Positions 1 to 8,884 of a stretch of 64,000 nt of DNA are shown here, one piece after another. This stretch comes from Ochrobactrum sp. CGA5 (GTDB lineage: Bacteria > Pseudomonadota > Alphaproteobacteria > Rhizobiales > Rhizobiaceae). Both the position numbers and the translations under genes were made by a program. The notes beneath the pieces are model-generated. The model made no database searches and was not told the DNA's origin. It saw nothing but the letters and a program-made list of their open reading frames with translations. Each line of letters begins with the position of its first letter. Position 1 is the stretch's first letter. The stretch lies in the NCBI RefSeq assembly GCF_006345815.1, contig NZ_VCIG01000042.1, positions 186,001 through 250,000 on the forward strand. The letters run 5' to 3'.

Positions 1-606
1 CACAAGACCAAGCGGCACGCCAAGCGTTTTATAGTCACGTTCACATTCAAGATAATTGGCGGTGATCGAGATACCAGCTTCATTGAAGCCACTGCGCGCC
101 AAACCGCCTGCCTCGACAAAAGTAACGAAATCCGGACCATTATTATTGCGTACACGCAGAACGATACCGGTCTCAACACATTCTGAACGCCAGTCCCAGT
201 TCTGACCATGAACCAGATTACCCGAAGCACTCTTTGCAGGCATGATGAGAGCGCCGGTACAGCCGTCATCCTGCTCTTCCGGATCAGGCGAACCCGTTTC
301 TGCACGCGCCATTGCGACGACTTCAGTACGCGCGTTGATCATGACGATCTGCTCAAACGCGACATCTGCCCCCTTGGCAATTCCGCGCATTTCCTCAACA
401 TAGGAAGCGTCAAATTCTTCGATACGGCCAGCAAACTCCTCAATCAGTTTCTGCTTACGCTCAGCCGAAAGGCCGAATGCGTCCAGCGTGCCGGAATATA
501 GGCCAGCACTACGCCGAATACGCTCCGCAGCCAAAACCCCATATTGACGCCCACGCTCTTCCGGTGCACCCGAAACTGTAATGAATGGAAATGGGGTAAC
601 TGACAT
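1..606 (-). CDS. C45-type acyltransferase/peptidase, N-terminal part (runs off window)
   Basis: The ATG lies at 604-606 and the frame stays open for 202 codons to the window edge, so the C-terminus is missing. Residues 113-117 read Asp-Asp-Gly-Cys-Thr, and Gly-Gln-Asn-Trp-Asp-Trp follows at 134-139. This is the arrangement seen in the isopenicillin-N acyltransferase-like (AAT, peptidase C45) family. There, autocleavage before the cysteine (Cys116 here) creates an N-terminal nucleophile that attacks amide bonds. The substrate is unknown; bacterial members hydrolyse or transfer acyl groups on small amides. No signal peptide is visible, so it is probably cytoplasmic. The gene is divergent from the GntR-type regulator at 848, which may control it. 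Confidence 0.8.
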   Translation of the reverse strand, partial: MSVTPFPFITVSGAPEERGRQYGVLAAERIRRSAGLYSGTLDAFGLSAERKQKLIEEFAGRIEEFDASYVEEMRGIAKGADVAFEQIVMINARTEVVAMARAETGSPDPEEQDDGCTGALIMPAKSASGNLVHGQNWDWRSECVETGIVLRVRNNNGPDFVTFVEAGGLARSGFNEAGISITANYLECERDYKTLGVPLGLV

Positions 607-847
607 ACTTGATCCACATTCGCTTTTTTGTATTTTGCATCTCTTTAATACAATTCACACTCAATCATTGCGGAGTCAACAGTTTTTTATTAGAATATTG
701 AACAATTTGGTTTATACCCTCCTACAAGAACTCGGCCTGTCATTCCAATGGGATAGGCCATACGAGAAAGAAATGGCCTATTGCGAAATATCCCGTATTC
801 TTTGAGCATGGTTTCATGGGAGAACGCACAATCAGGAGACGCTGCGC

Positions 848-1759
848 GTGAATGTGAACGTTAAAAGATCAACGGAAAGCGAATCCGGTCTGAGCAGTCT
901 GCAGGCGGAAGTCGCACATAAAATGGTCTTGCTCATATCCGCTGCACGCTGGAATGTCGGCGACAGACTGTCAGATGCGGCCATCGCCAAAGAGCTTCGC
1001 GTTTCGCGTTCGCCCGTGCGTCAGGTGCTCAACCTTCTGGTGCAGCACGGTATTGTCAGTCAGACGCCAAATCGCGGATATCAACTGCATCGCCTTCCGC
1101 AACCGGATGAGCTGAACGACAAGCTTCTTCCCCCTTCAGAAGCTGAAGAGCTTTATCGGCGCCTGATGAGTTCGCGTGCCTCTGGAATTGTCGGCGATGA
1201 AGTGTCCGAAGCCGAGCTTGCTGACCAACTGGGTGCAACACGTGGCGCAGTACGCCGGGTGTTGATGCGCTTTGCAACGGAGGGTCTGGCAGAACGCCTC
1301 CCCGGCCATGGATGGCGATTTGCTGAGTCACTCGACAATGAACGTGCCGTCAATGAAAGCTACGCTTTCCGTCTGGTGATCGAATGTGGAGCACTGGCCC
1401 AATCGGACTATACGCCTGACCCAAGCCAGCTTGCCGCACTCCAACGCGAGCAAAATGAGATACTGGCCTTGCCGCTCCAAAGTCTCACACGCGATCTCTG
1501 GTTCAACGCCAATGCGAACTTCCATGAAACCATCGTTTCATGGGCAAATAATCGGTTTTTCACGCAATCTGTTCGCTGGCAAAACCATTTGCGTCGCATG
1601 ACGGAATATTCCGACTTCGACCGGTTGGGCGAACTGCGCATTCGTAAGGCTTGCAGCGATCACTTAGGCATTCTCGAAGCAATCGCGAACAAGGATTTCG
1701 AATTTGCTGCGGCCTTGCTAAAACGCCATATAAGCCGCTCGGGTGCCGAAGACGTTTAA
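848..1759 (+). CDS. GntR/FCD-family regulator with two winged-helix domains
   Basis: This 303-residue protein starts at a GTG with AGGAG about ten bases upstream. Residues about 20-80 form a GntR-type winged helix (Leu-Ser-Asp-Ala-Ala-Ile-Ala, then Val-Ser-Arg-Ser-Pro-Val-Arg). Residues about 95-160 form a second one (Val-Ser-Glu-Ala-Glu-Leu-Ala, then Thr-Arg-Gly-Ala-Val-Arg). The C-terminal half is an all-helical FCD-type ligand domain with Asn-Phe-His-Glu-Thr and Asp-His-Leu-Gly-Ile-Leu-Glu-Ala segments that usually supply metal or ligand contacts. FCD regulators typically respond to organic acids. The divergent C45-type gene is the obvious candidate target. Ordinary GntR proteins have only one helix-turn-helix, so the doubled DNA-binding part is unusual. 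Confidence 0.85.
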   Translation: MNVNVKRSTESESGLSSLQAEVAHKMVLLISAARWNVGDRLSDAAIAKELRVSRSPVRQVLNLLVQHGIVSQTPNRGYQLHRLPQPDELNDKLLPPSEAEELYRRLMSSRASGIVGDEVSEAELADQLGATRGAVRRVLMRFATEGLAERLPGHGWRFAESLDNERAVNESYAFRLVIECGALAQSDYTPDPSQLAALQREQNEILALPLQSLTRDLWFNANANFHETIVSWANNRFFTQSVRWQNHLRRMTEYSDFDRLGELRIRKACSDHLGILEAIANKDFEFAAALLKRHISRSGAEDV

Positions 1760-1762
1760 TAC

Positions 1763-1793
1763 GGTAATCCCCCGTTAAAGAGGGGGGATTACC
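1763..1793. terminator. Hairpin between convergent genes
   Basis: GGTAATCCCCC at 1763-1773 pairs perfectly with GGGGGATTACC at 1783-1793 around a 9-base loop. It sits between the stop of the GntR gene and the stop of the ABC ATPase gene on the other strand, so it can act as a bidirectional terminator. There is no long T-run on either side, so the intrinsic strength is uncertain. Confidence 0.6.
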
Positions 1794-1827
1794 TACCAAC
1801 TCGGCGCTATTCAGGGAACACCGCAGT

Positions 1828-2532
1828 TCAGGTCAACATCGATAGAAATTTTTCTCGAGATCCGTCAAAAGCAATTCGACCATCTTCTATGAAAATAACC
1901 CGGTCAACTAAGTGAAGCATATTTGACCGTCCAGTAAAGAGCAGCAATGTTGTAGACGGCTGGAGTCTTTCCGACATAATTGAACAGAATTGTTTCTCTA
2001 CGCTAGCTCCAACAAAAGCCGTCGGCTCGTCCAAGAGCCAAAAGTTCTTCTCACTCACTGAGAATCTACACATTTCCAGCATCTGCATTTTATCTACAGA
2101 AACACCTGATGCAGTATCTAAGCGAGCATACATACCGCCAGCAAATGTTTGCGGTAGCCACCTCATAAAAGGTAAAGATAGAACCTTCTTTAGTTTCTCT
2201 TCATCATTGCACCCAAAATATTCGAATAGAGTGTCACTGTAAAGAAAGCTCCTCTGAGGGAAGTAATAAGTGTCTTCCCTTAGCGCTGAAACGCGTGGAT
2301 GATTCTTACTATTAAAGGAAATTCGTCCTCTAGTGGGCTCTATCAAACCCAACAAAAGGCGAGAAAGAATTGTTTTCCCACTCCCTCCAGCCCCCACAAT
2401 TGCAACCTTTTCGCCCAAACGGATGTCAAAGCTGATGTTATCCAGTACTTTACGACCAGACTTTTCTTCGAAAGAAAATTCGATATTTTTAACTCCCCAG
2501 CCATCCTTATCTTGCTGGTCGCCAATACTCAT
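1828..2532 (-). CDS. Type I secretion ABC exporter, stand-alone ATPase half (SiiF/HlyB-like)
   Basis: This 234-residue protein is a lone nucleotide-binding domain. The Walker A sequence is Gly-Ala-Gly-Gly-Ser-Gly-Lys-Thr, the Q-loop glutamine is in Phe-Pro-Gln, and Walker B is Phe-Trp-Leu-Leu-Asp-Glu. Other motifs are degenerate. The LSGGQ signature position reads Val-Ser-Val-Asp-Lys, the D-loop lacks its aspartate (Phe-Val-Gly-Ala-Ser), and the switch histidine of Thr-His-Arg is replaced (Thr-Gly-Arg). The ATG overlaps the stop of the membrane-domain gene in an ATGA arrangement, so the two halves are translationally coupled and together make a normal-length exporter. It is the last gene of the secretion operon. 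It may be a weakly active or regulatory ATPase; function is inferred from context. Confidence 0.8.
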   Translation of the reverse strand: MSIGDQQDKDGWGVKNIEFSFEEKSGRKVLDNISFDIRLGEKVAIVGAGGSGKTILSRLLLGLIEPTRGRISFNSKNHPRVSALREDTYYFPQRSFLYSDTLFEYFGCNDEEKLKKVLSLPFMRWLPQTFAGGMYARLDTASGVSVDKMQMLEMCRFSVSEKNFWLLDEPTAFVGASVEKQFCSIMSERLQPSTTLLLFTGRSNMLHLVDRVIFIEDGRIAFDGSREKFLSMLT

Positions 2533-3791
2533 CGGAGAGGCACTACTTCCTTCGGAAAAACATCATTAATCTGCTGAAATGTTTCTTTCATACTCCTGAT
2601 TAATGGTAAGAAAGAAGAAAGAGAAGAAATCTGTTGACTGATTTTGCCCGACAAAATAATAGTCGCGAATAATGCACCTGGTGCTAATTCACCGTATTGC
2701 AGTAGATAATATGCGAATACAACAATGACTACCGTTTGTGACGATGATATAAACGATAACGTTGAATTCATCGAAACTCTATGGGAAAGTTTTCTTTCTT
2801 CTAGTTTATTATTCTGCTCGGTGCCATTTAAATATATCGAAATAAATGAATTATCCATTCCATTTGCTTTATAATCATCCAGGAACGGAATTGGAAGTCC
2901 AGAGCTTCTTTGTTGCAGATTGTCGAAATCCAACTTGGCCTTGTAATCAAAAAAAACCACCGCAAAGACCTGTATTATTGCCATAACAATAACGCCAACG
3001 ACCAGATACTGTGCAATTATTGCGATAACCAGAAAGTACATCAGGCAAAAAGCAATATCTATATACTGTGATGAAATCAGTATCCATAGGGCACCTTTTA
3101 GCTTGACTAGATTGGTAAGACCCATGGCACGCGCGCCACCCCACTTGTTGCGCTCGTTGGATACAATTGATATCATCTGTCTAATATAGTTAGGCTCGAA
3201 GAATACAGAGAAATCACTAACAAGTTTAAAAACGATGCTTTCTTTCTTCTTCTTTAGATAAACCTCAATAAGAAAAAATGCCATCAACATAACGGATAGC
3301 GTCCAAAGAGAAGCCTCTGCGGAAGCAGGTATAACTCGCCCATAGATCGCGTTCATATAAAGGGGAGTACCAAGAGCGAGCACGTTGATGATGAACGCAA
3401 TCAGAAAGTAGGAAAAAAAGCCCGTCCGTCGTTTGATCCAAAGACGAATCATTCCAGACAAAGTTAACTTTTGGGTCTCTTCGGAGGGGACAAACTTGAA
3501 GAACTGCCCTTTCTGTTCATCCAGCCCATCAGTGCCTATTGTCCATCTGCCATTTTGGTAAACGAGGCAATTATCGGCTTTATTCTTTGACGCTGAACCG
3601 CCCACGGGAATGAAGAAGCCACCCAAAGCGATGCTGATGAAGTTCAGAATATCATCAAACCTTTCAGAGTCGGGATACAGTTCGAATACCCGTCCCGTGA
3701 AAGATGCTGGAAGCCTAACATCAACAAAATGGGCCAGTTCATGCGCCGCCGATATTAACGATAGGCACCCTTGGTCTCGCTGCACACTCAT
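2529..3791 (-). CDS. Type I secretion ABC exporter, membrane half (SiiF/HlyB-like)
   Basis: I chose the ATG at 3789-3791; a TTG lies one codon earlier and no strong ribosome site is seen. Residues about 1-110 resemble the C39-like domain of HlyB-type exporters. The usual catalytic Glu-Cys-Gly is Asp-Gln-Gly, so it is probably a substrate-docking rather than a protease domain. From about residue 130 there are hydrophobic segments typical of a six-helix ABC transmembrane domain, including one starting Phe-Phe-Ser-Tyr-Phe-Leu. The protein ends right after this domain, and the ATPase follows as a separate overlapping gene. It should form the inner-membrane channel that pushes the RTX-type protein through the HlyD/TolC conduit. 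Confidence 0.82.
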   Translation of the reverse strand: MSVQRDQGCLSLISAAHELAHFVDVRLPASFTGRVFELYPDSERFDDILNFISIALGGFFIPVGGSASKNKADNCLVYQNGRWTIGTDGLDEQKGQFFKFVPSEETQKLTLSGMIRLWIKRRTGFFSYFLIAFIINVLALGTPLYMNAIYGRVIPASAEASLWTLSVMLMAFFLIEVYLKKKKESIVFKLVSDFSVFFEPNYIRQMISIVSNERNKWGGARAMGLTNLVKLKGALWILISSQYIDIAFCLMYFLVIAIIAQYLVVGVIVMAIIQVFAVVFFDYKAKLDFDNLQQRSSGLPIPFLDDYKANGMDNSFISIYLNGTEQNNKLEERKLSHRVSMNSTLSFISSSQTVVIVVFAYYLLQYGELAPGALFATIILSGKISQQISSLSSFLPLIRSMKETFQQINDVFPKEVVPLR

Positions 3792-3887
3792 CAACAGATC
3801 AAACTTTCAATGCAACAGTTAAGCTAAAATATTAAATTGATACAGTTGCCGATTGGAGCCAGATCTTAAAGACGCCATCGGTAGCTT

Positions 3888-3963
3888 GAAATGGCGATTT
3901 CTATCTGTAGGCGTGCATGCCTATTAAGCATACGCCGCTTTAGCATTCGAAAATCGCCATTTC
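3888..3963 (-). promoter_or_regulatory. Long stem-loop between the RTX gene and the exporter genes
   Basis: GAAATGGCGATTT at 3888-3900 and AAATCGCCATTTC at 3951-3963 are a perfect 13-base inverted repeat. The 50 bases between them fold again: GGCGT...ATGC pairs with GCAT...ACGCC around a 7-base loop, with a 2-base bulge. It fills much of the 209-base gap between the RTX gene stop and the exporter membrane gene. In the transcript it would be a strong branched hairpin. It may partly terminate transcription or protect the RTX message, so that substrate is made in excess over exporter. It could also be a small mobile palindromic element. Confidence 0.55.
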
Positions 3964-4000
3964 CGCAAACACATGTCGCTTTTACGATACAGGTATTGAA

Positions 4001-7000
4001 TCAAGCAGTTTGCGCTGGTGGTGGCGCGACGGGATGATCAACGGTGAACGTATTATGCGTTGTGCTGTTGGTATACACATCATGCCCCGCTACCGACTGA
4101 TCCAGAGTCCAGTGGGTATGGTCATATGTAAGATTAAGGCGCGTGGAGTCGCCGTAGTTAATCTTCATGGTTACCGCACTTTCATCATTGTGGGCAAAAA
4201 ACTGATCCATATTAAAATTGATCGAGTTATGCTGTGTCGCCGTCAGATCTATAATGGATATGTGCTTCACATTGCTTAGACCACCCAGGTCAAGATCGGC
4301 TTCCCCTCCAGAGTTCAAGTGCAGAGTATTGCTGCCGCCCCCGCCGTCAATTTGAATACCATTCAGATCGGCAAGTTTAGTGAAATTAAACGTATCATTA
4401 CCTACAGAGGTTTCAATGCTAGTAATTCCGCCGTGCACTACATCGTGAATGCCGCCGCCCTTAGTGACATTCGTCAACTTCCCGTTCGCATCACTGCCTA
4501 GACTAACGGTAATATTATCATTCACATGAGTATAGTCTAAATCGAGGTGGCTCGATCCGCTTACATTTATTGTGTCTGCATAGTGCTGGGCGCCGAAGAA
4601 GTGATAACTACCTCCGCCCGACAGATTGAACGTCATTGAGAAGCTACTCGACGCCGTAATCTCGGTCGTACCCACATTGTGCATTGAGTCAAACTGTTGG
4701 ATATGGCTGATAGTATCAGTGCCAATAGCAACACCGTTGTCGTCAAATTTTCCTATCGTGCCTGAATCAAAGTTAGCAACGACATGCCCCAAAGTTGCCT
4801 TGTATATATTGCCGGTCCCACCACCGCCATCTATATGATCGCTTCCCCCACTCTCGTAGAAGATGTCGTTCATGCTGGTGTGCCCCACTATGGTATCATC
4901 TCCGCCAGAACCAGCAATAGCATTGATATTATGCAACGTGTCATCTGCCCTGTTGTCGCTGAAATGAACAGAACCGGTCTGAAGGTTAACGTTGATGTTT
5001 GTGTTATTTGCACTCGAATAATAGGAATAGTTCACATAGCTGTAGGATGTCACCGTGGCACCAATTCCACCATCAATAACGTTTCCGCCACCGACAACTA
5101 GAAATGTGTTGGTATTGCTTGATCCGTGGGTCGCGATCGCAATATGGACGCCACTTCTGGCCACCCCGCCCCAATCAACAGTATTCACATTGCTACCAGA
5201 CAAAGTAAGGCTATTGAAGTCGTTTGCTTGAAACTGACCATTTGCTCCAGAACTACCGTACCCTCCAGTAAAATTGAAGTGATCTCCTTGAGATCCTGTT
5301 ATTTTTACAGTGAACGCATTTGTACTGGTATCATAGTATGTGAACGTGTTATTACCTTGGCCACCGTTGAAAATGGACCCCTTCACTCCCCAGGTAGTAT
5401 CGAGGAGAAAAACATCATCTCCACTACCGGCATCGATCTCCAGATTATTCATACCCGCGCCGATCTTGAATGTGTCCCCATGATTGGTGCCGAGTATTTT
5501 ATTGAAGTATCCATCAGAAATAGTGTCAGTATAGCTACCTTTTGTTACTGTTCCTCCGGTTTTTGCCAAAGTGAATGTTGCAGACGTATTAACGTCCGTG
5601 TAAACAATAGTATCATTATGGTTTGCCGTAACCATGTAATGGTTACTTGCATTATTTGCTGCCGTCACAACTGCATGTGTGCCCAAGCGTATATCAAAGG
5701 TAGTATTAACTCCATCCTTAGACGTATAAGTATTGCCTACAGCTTTATTACCAACAATATACGTGATACCTTTATACTCGTCATGGCCCCCACTGCCGTT
5801 TAAATCGGCTTTATCATTTACAAGGTCAATTTTCATCTGACCTGTAGTTGCGCTGTAATCAACTTTATTATTAGTTCCTCCACCATCAACATATATCTCA
5901 TTGTGCGCACCTCCAAGTATCGTGAAGGTATTGTTCGAACCGGTTCCCGTTATATGGAAGACGTTGTGATCCGTGCCAACACCCGCCTTAAAGGTATTAT
6001 TTGACCCTTTACCAAGTATATTGACACTATTATTCTTTGTTCCAGCCCCAAAAGTAAATGAATTCGAATTCGAATCATTAGAGAAATCGATATTATTTGT
6101 CGCTGATTTCTCAATATCAATAATATTACTATTTGATGACCCAACTATATGCACATCATTCTGTACATTCACATGGTTGGCAGTAATTTTATTACTATCG
6201 CCACCATATATTGTAATCGTATTGTTCTTGCCAGACCCAACATCAATAATGTTTCTTCCAGAAGCCTGCATTACGCTGACACTATTTTTGTCACCGTCGC
6301 CCATATTGATGGTATTGCTTCCATAAAAAGCAGTTATATTTAGATTGTGCTGATAGCCCTTCGCGTCGTAAATCCCGCTACCAGATTGTGTTCCGATAAG
6401 ATTATCGATATATCCGCGCGCGATAGTATCGGAAGCTCCCGAATTATTAATGATCACACCTGACGCAAGATTGGCTTTAAAGCCAGCGTATGTGTAACCG
6501 GAATAATCCAATGTTGTACTGGTTTGGGAGTCTAGGAACATGTGATTGTAAGAGTTGCCGCTATGAACGGTCAACTTGCCGCCACCGCCAGCGTAGATTT
6601 CATTGTACGATAGCGTGTTGAATGTAATATCCAAAGACCCTTTCCCGGCATAGACCGTCGTCTTCCCATCGTTTACGCCAAGTGTGTCCGCGATCGTATC
6701 ATTGCCAGACTCCGAACCATAATAGGTAAGGAGACCATTACTCACCGTTGCCTTATTCGACAGACCATCGGCATGAATAGTGACAACAGCGTCAGTCACA
6801 CTGTATACGTTGTTGCCCTTCCCCCCATACAGATAATCCGTGCCACCGTGTACAGAAAAGGAAGTGTCACCATCTGTACCGACCAAAGTATTTGCATAGC
6901 CATCACGACCGACGAGAGCGCCGCCGCCACTTGAGCCGACAACACGATAAATGTTCGTCAAATGATCCGTTCCGATGCCTTGCTTGACAGCTGCACCTGC

Positions 7001-8800
7001 ATTCAGATCGACGTCAACCTCCGCTGTTAAGCTGGAATAATCAATGATTGAATTGCCGCTTCCACCGTCGATTTTATCATTCCCACCACTAGCTTTAATG
7101 ATGTTGTCTCCGGCGACACCATAAATTACATCGTCGCCGTCACCACCCGTAATAAGGTCATTAAATTTCGTCCCGTAAACAGTATTAATACCACTCAGTT
7201 GATCCTGTCCGAAATTACCCTGCGCATCTGTCCATCCATTCCTCTTCGTGATGTTCTGCGAAAGATCAATTTCTACACCGTTAAGATCAATGCCTAAATC
7301 AGATGCGATATCGATATGTCCAAACGTCTGCCCGCCTACATTCCGGTAATCGACCGTATTATTCCCGGTACCACCATCGAAGACATTATTTCCACCGTAG
7401 CCTATGAAGGTGTCATTACCGAGTCCGCCATGAAAGATGTGACTGCCATCGTTTGTAATGAATACATCATCAAATTTAGTACCGTAAATCTCTTGAATAC
7501 CATTTATGACCTGAGACGATGATGCACCATCAGATGATATCTTAGCGGAATCCGTATCATTCAGATCGTAAGTCTTTAAAATATCTTTATTATCTGCCTG
7601 AAAATCCACGGTTATGCCGTGATCATATTCCCTATAATCTACAACGTTATGGCCCCCGCCACCGTCATAAACATCGTTACCGTGCCCGGCAATAATAGTA
7701 GTATCGCCAGCACCTCCTTTTACTACAATAGGAGAAGGCTCTGCACCAAGCTGCACGTTCCCATCCGCGTCGTACGTCGCTGTGGGGTTGTTAACAATCT
7801 TAAATCCATAGCTATACGACGTATCCCCGTTTGCCGTCGGCGGATTGAATTCTACGTGAACCTGAAACTGCTCGGATGCATCTGTCGAATAGACGACAGC
7901 GAATTCATTCTTCGCCAAGCCTAGTTGCTGGCCTTCTGACGTATCCGACGTGACTATGTGATAGTTACTGCTCTGATTGGCAGTGACACTTGTGATTTCA
8001 GTGGCACTGTCCATCTTGAAAATGCGCGTCAGAGTATGTTCGTCATTTGAACTACCACGAATACGTGCATCAACAGTCCAGGCGTCGCTCTCGCCAGTCA
8101 AATCAATAAGTTGCGGTCCATACTGCTTGTCATAGCTAGAATCAGTACGAGATCCACCACCCGCTATCACCGTGTGATCGTAGCTATTAGTGACAGTATC
8201 CAGCTGGAACTGATGCAACGGCGGCACACCAGGGGTGCCAGGAGTGCCGGGGGTGCCGGGCGTTACTGGAGGCACAGGATCAGCTGAATGCCGACTACCA
8301 CCTGAACTTGAACTTAACTGGAACGGCTGAGGTGCTGGACGAATGTCGATCAAATCCATCTGCACGTCTTGGGCATCAGAACTTGAGTGCGCGCCAGATG
8401 AATCGTCGTCATGCACGGCCGCGCCGGCGTCAGGAACCACCACCTTTTCAACGACGGTTTTCACGATCACTTTTTCAACAGGATGCTGATCCTGCGATAC
8501 GTGCGGAGCATCCCCATCAAATTTCGATAGATGAACGTCATTCTTGGTATAATTGGCAATCGCTCGTTCGACCAATTGCTTCGAGGTCAAATGCTGACCG
8601 TCTGCAAAAGTAAGATCAAATGCTTTGTCAGTTAACCCCGCAAACTGAGCCGCAAATGGTAATTTAAACACCTCTCCCGAAGCGGTCTTGAAAACAAAAT
8701 CCTGCCCGTGAATGGAAATCGATGCCCCGTTCAGAGGGAATGGCAGAGAATTATCCTGCAACGTTTTAATAAGAACAATCTGTTCTTTTGAGTTCTCCAT
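4001..8800 (-). CDS. Large secreted RTX-type/beta-roll protein, substrate of the type I system
   Basis: The ATG at 8798-8800 is preferred to one nine codons upstream because AAAGGAG lies eight bases before it; this gives 1599 residues. There is no Sec signal. Residues 1-160 form a non-repetitive N-terminal part, followed by a Gly-Thr-Pro repeat linker near residue 187. From about 360 onwards there are many glycine/asparagine/aspartate repeats of the haemolysin type. Examples are Gly-Gly-Asp-Gly-Asp-Asp-Val-Ile-Tyr-Gly and recurring blocks ending Asn-Thr-Val-Asp-Tyr. The protein is rich in Asn, Gly, Thr and Ser, and I see no cysteine, as usual for type I substrates. The extreme C-terminus should carry the uncleaved secretion signal. 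It lies between the HlyD and exporter genes in the operon. A surface adhesin role is likely but inferred. Confidence 0.85.
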   Translation of the reverse strand: MENSKEQIVLIKTLQDNSLPFPLNGASISIHGQDFVFKTASGEVFKLPFAAQFAGLTDKAFDLTFADGQHLTSKQLVERAIANYTKNDVHLSKFDGDAPHVSQDQHPVEKVIVKTVVEKVVVPDAGAAVHDDDSSGAHSSSDAQDVQMDLIDIRPAPQPFQLSSSSGGSRHSADPVPPVTPGTPGTPGTPGVPPLHQFQLDTVTNSYDHTVIAGGGSRTDSSYDKQYGPQLIDLTGESDAWTVDARIRGSSNDEHTLTRIFKMDSATEITSVTANQSSNYHIVTSDTSEGQQLGLAKNEFAVVYSTDASEQFQVHVEFNPPTANGDTSYSYGFKIVNNPTATYDADGNVQLGAEPSPIVVKGGAGDTTIIAGHGNDVYDGGGGHNVVDYREYDHGITVDFQADNKDILKTYDLNDTDSAKISSDGASSSQVINGIQEIYGTKFDDVFITNDGSHIFHGGLGNDTFIGYGGNNVFDGGTGNNTVDYRNVGGQTFGHIDIASDLGIDLNGVEIDLSQNITKRNGWTDAQGNFGQDQLSGINTVYGTKFNDLITGGDGDDVIYGVAGDNIIKASGGNDKIDGGSGNSIIDYSSLTAEVDVDLNAGAAVKQGIGTDHLTNIYRVVGSSGGGALVGRDGYANTLVGTDGDTSFSVHGGTDYLYGGKGNNVYSVTDAVVTIHADGLSNKATVSNGLLTYYGSESGNDTIADTLGVNDGKTTVYAGKGSLDITFNTLSYNEIYAGGGGKLTVHSGNSYNHMFLDSQTSTTLDYSGYTYAGFKANLASGVIINNSGASDTIARGYIDNLIGTQSGSGIYDAKGYQHNLNITAFYGSNTINMGDGDKNSVSVMQASGRNIIDVGSGKNNTITIYGGDSNKITANHVNVQNDVHIVGSSNSNIIDIEKSATNNIDFSNDSNSNSFTFGAGTKNNSVNILGKGSNNTFKAGVGTDHNVFHITGTGSNNTFTILGGAHNEIYVDGGGTNNKVDYSATTGQMKIDLVNDKADLNGSGGHDEYKGITYIVGNKAVGNTYTSKDGVNTTFDIRLGTHAVVTAANNASNHYMVTANHNDTIVYTDVNTSATFTLAKTGGTVTKGSYTDTISDGYFNKILGTNHGDTFKIGAGMNNLEIDAGSGDDVFLLDTTWGVKGSIFNGGQGNNTFTYYDTSTNAFTVKITGSQGDHFNFTGGYGSSGANGQFQANDFNSLTLSGSNVNTVDWGGVARSGVHIAIATHGSSNTNTFLVVGGGNVIDGGIGATVTSYSYVNYSYYSSANNTNINVNLQTGSVHFSDNRADDTLHNINAIAGSGGDDTIVGHTSMNDIFYESGGSDHIDGGGGTGNIYKATLGHVVANFDSGTIGKFDDNGVAIGTDTISHIQQFDSMHNVGTTEITASSSFSMTFNLSGGGSYHFFGAQHYADTINVSGSSHLDLDYTHVNDNITVSLGSDANGKLTNVTKGGGIHDVVHGGITSIETSVGNDTFNFTKLADLNGIQIDGGGGSNTLHLNSGGEADLDLGGLSNVKHISIIDLTATQHNSINFNMDQFFAHNDESAVTMKINYGDSTRLNLTYDHTHWTLDQSVAGHDVYTNSTTHNTFTVDHPVAPPPAQTA

Positions 8801-8884
8801 GCGAAGTTCTCCTTTAAATATTTCCATTCTGGGTTAGATTATATTATACAATAACCAACCATGACGACATTCGTTTAAATTAAA

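Noticed and set aside
5126..5803. A 225-codon plus-strand frame inside the RTX gene
   Set aside because: It is antisense to the strongly repetitive RTX coding sequence, lacks a ribosome site and gives a cysteine-rich nonsense protein with no family look.
4300..7700. Repeated short units resembling a CRISPR array
   Set aside because: The repeats are degenerate codons of glycine/asparagine blocks of the RTX protein, not identical repeats with unique spacers, and no cas genes are near.
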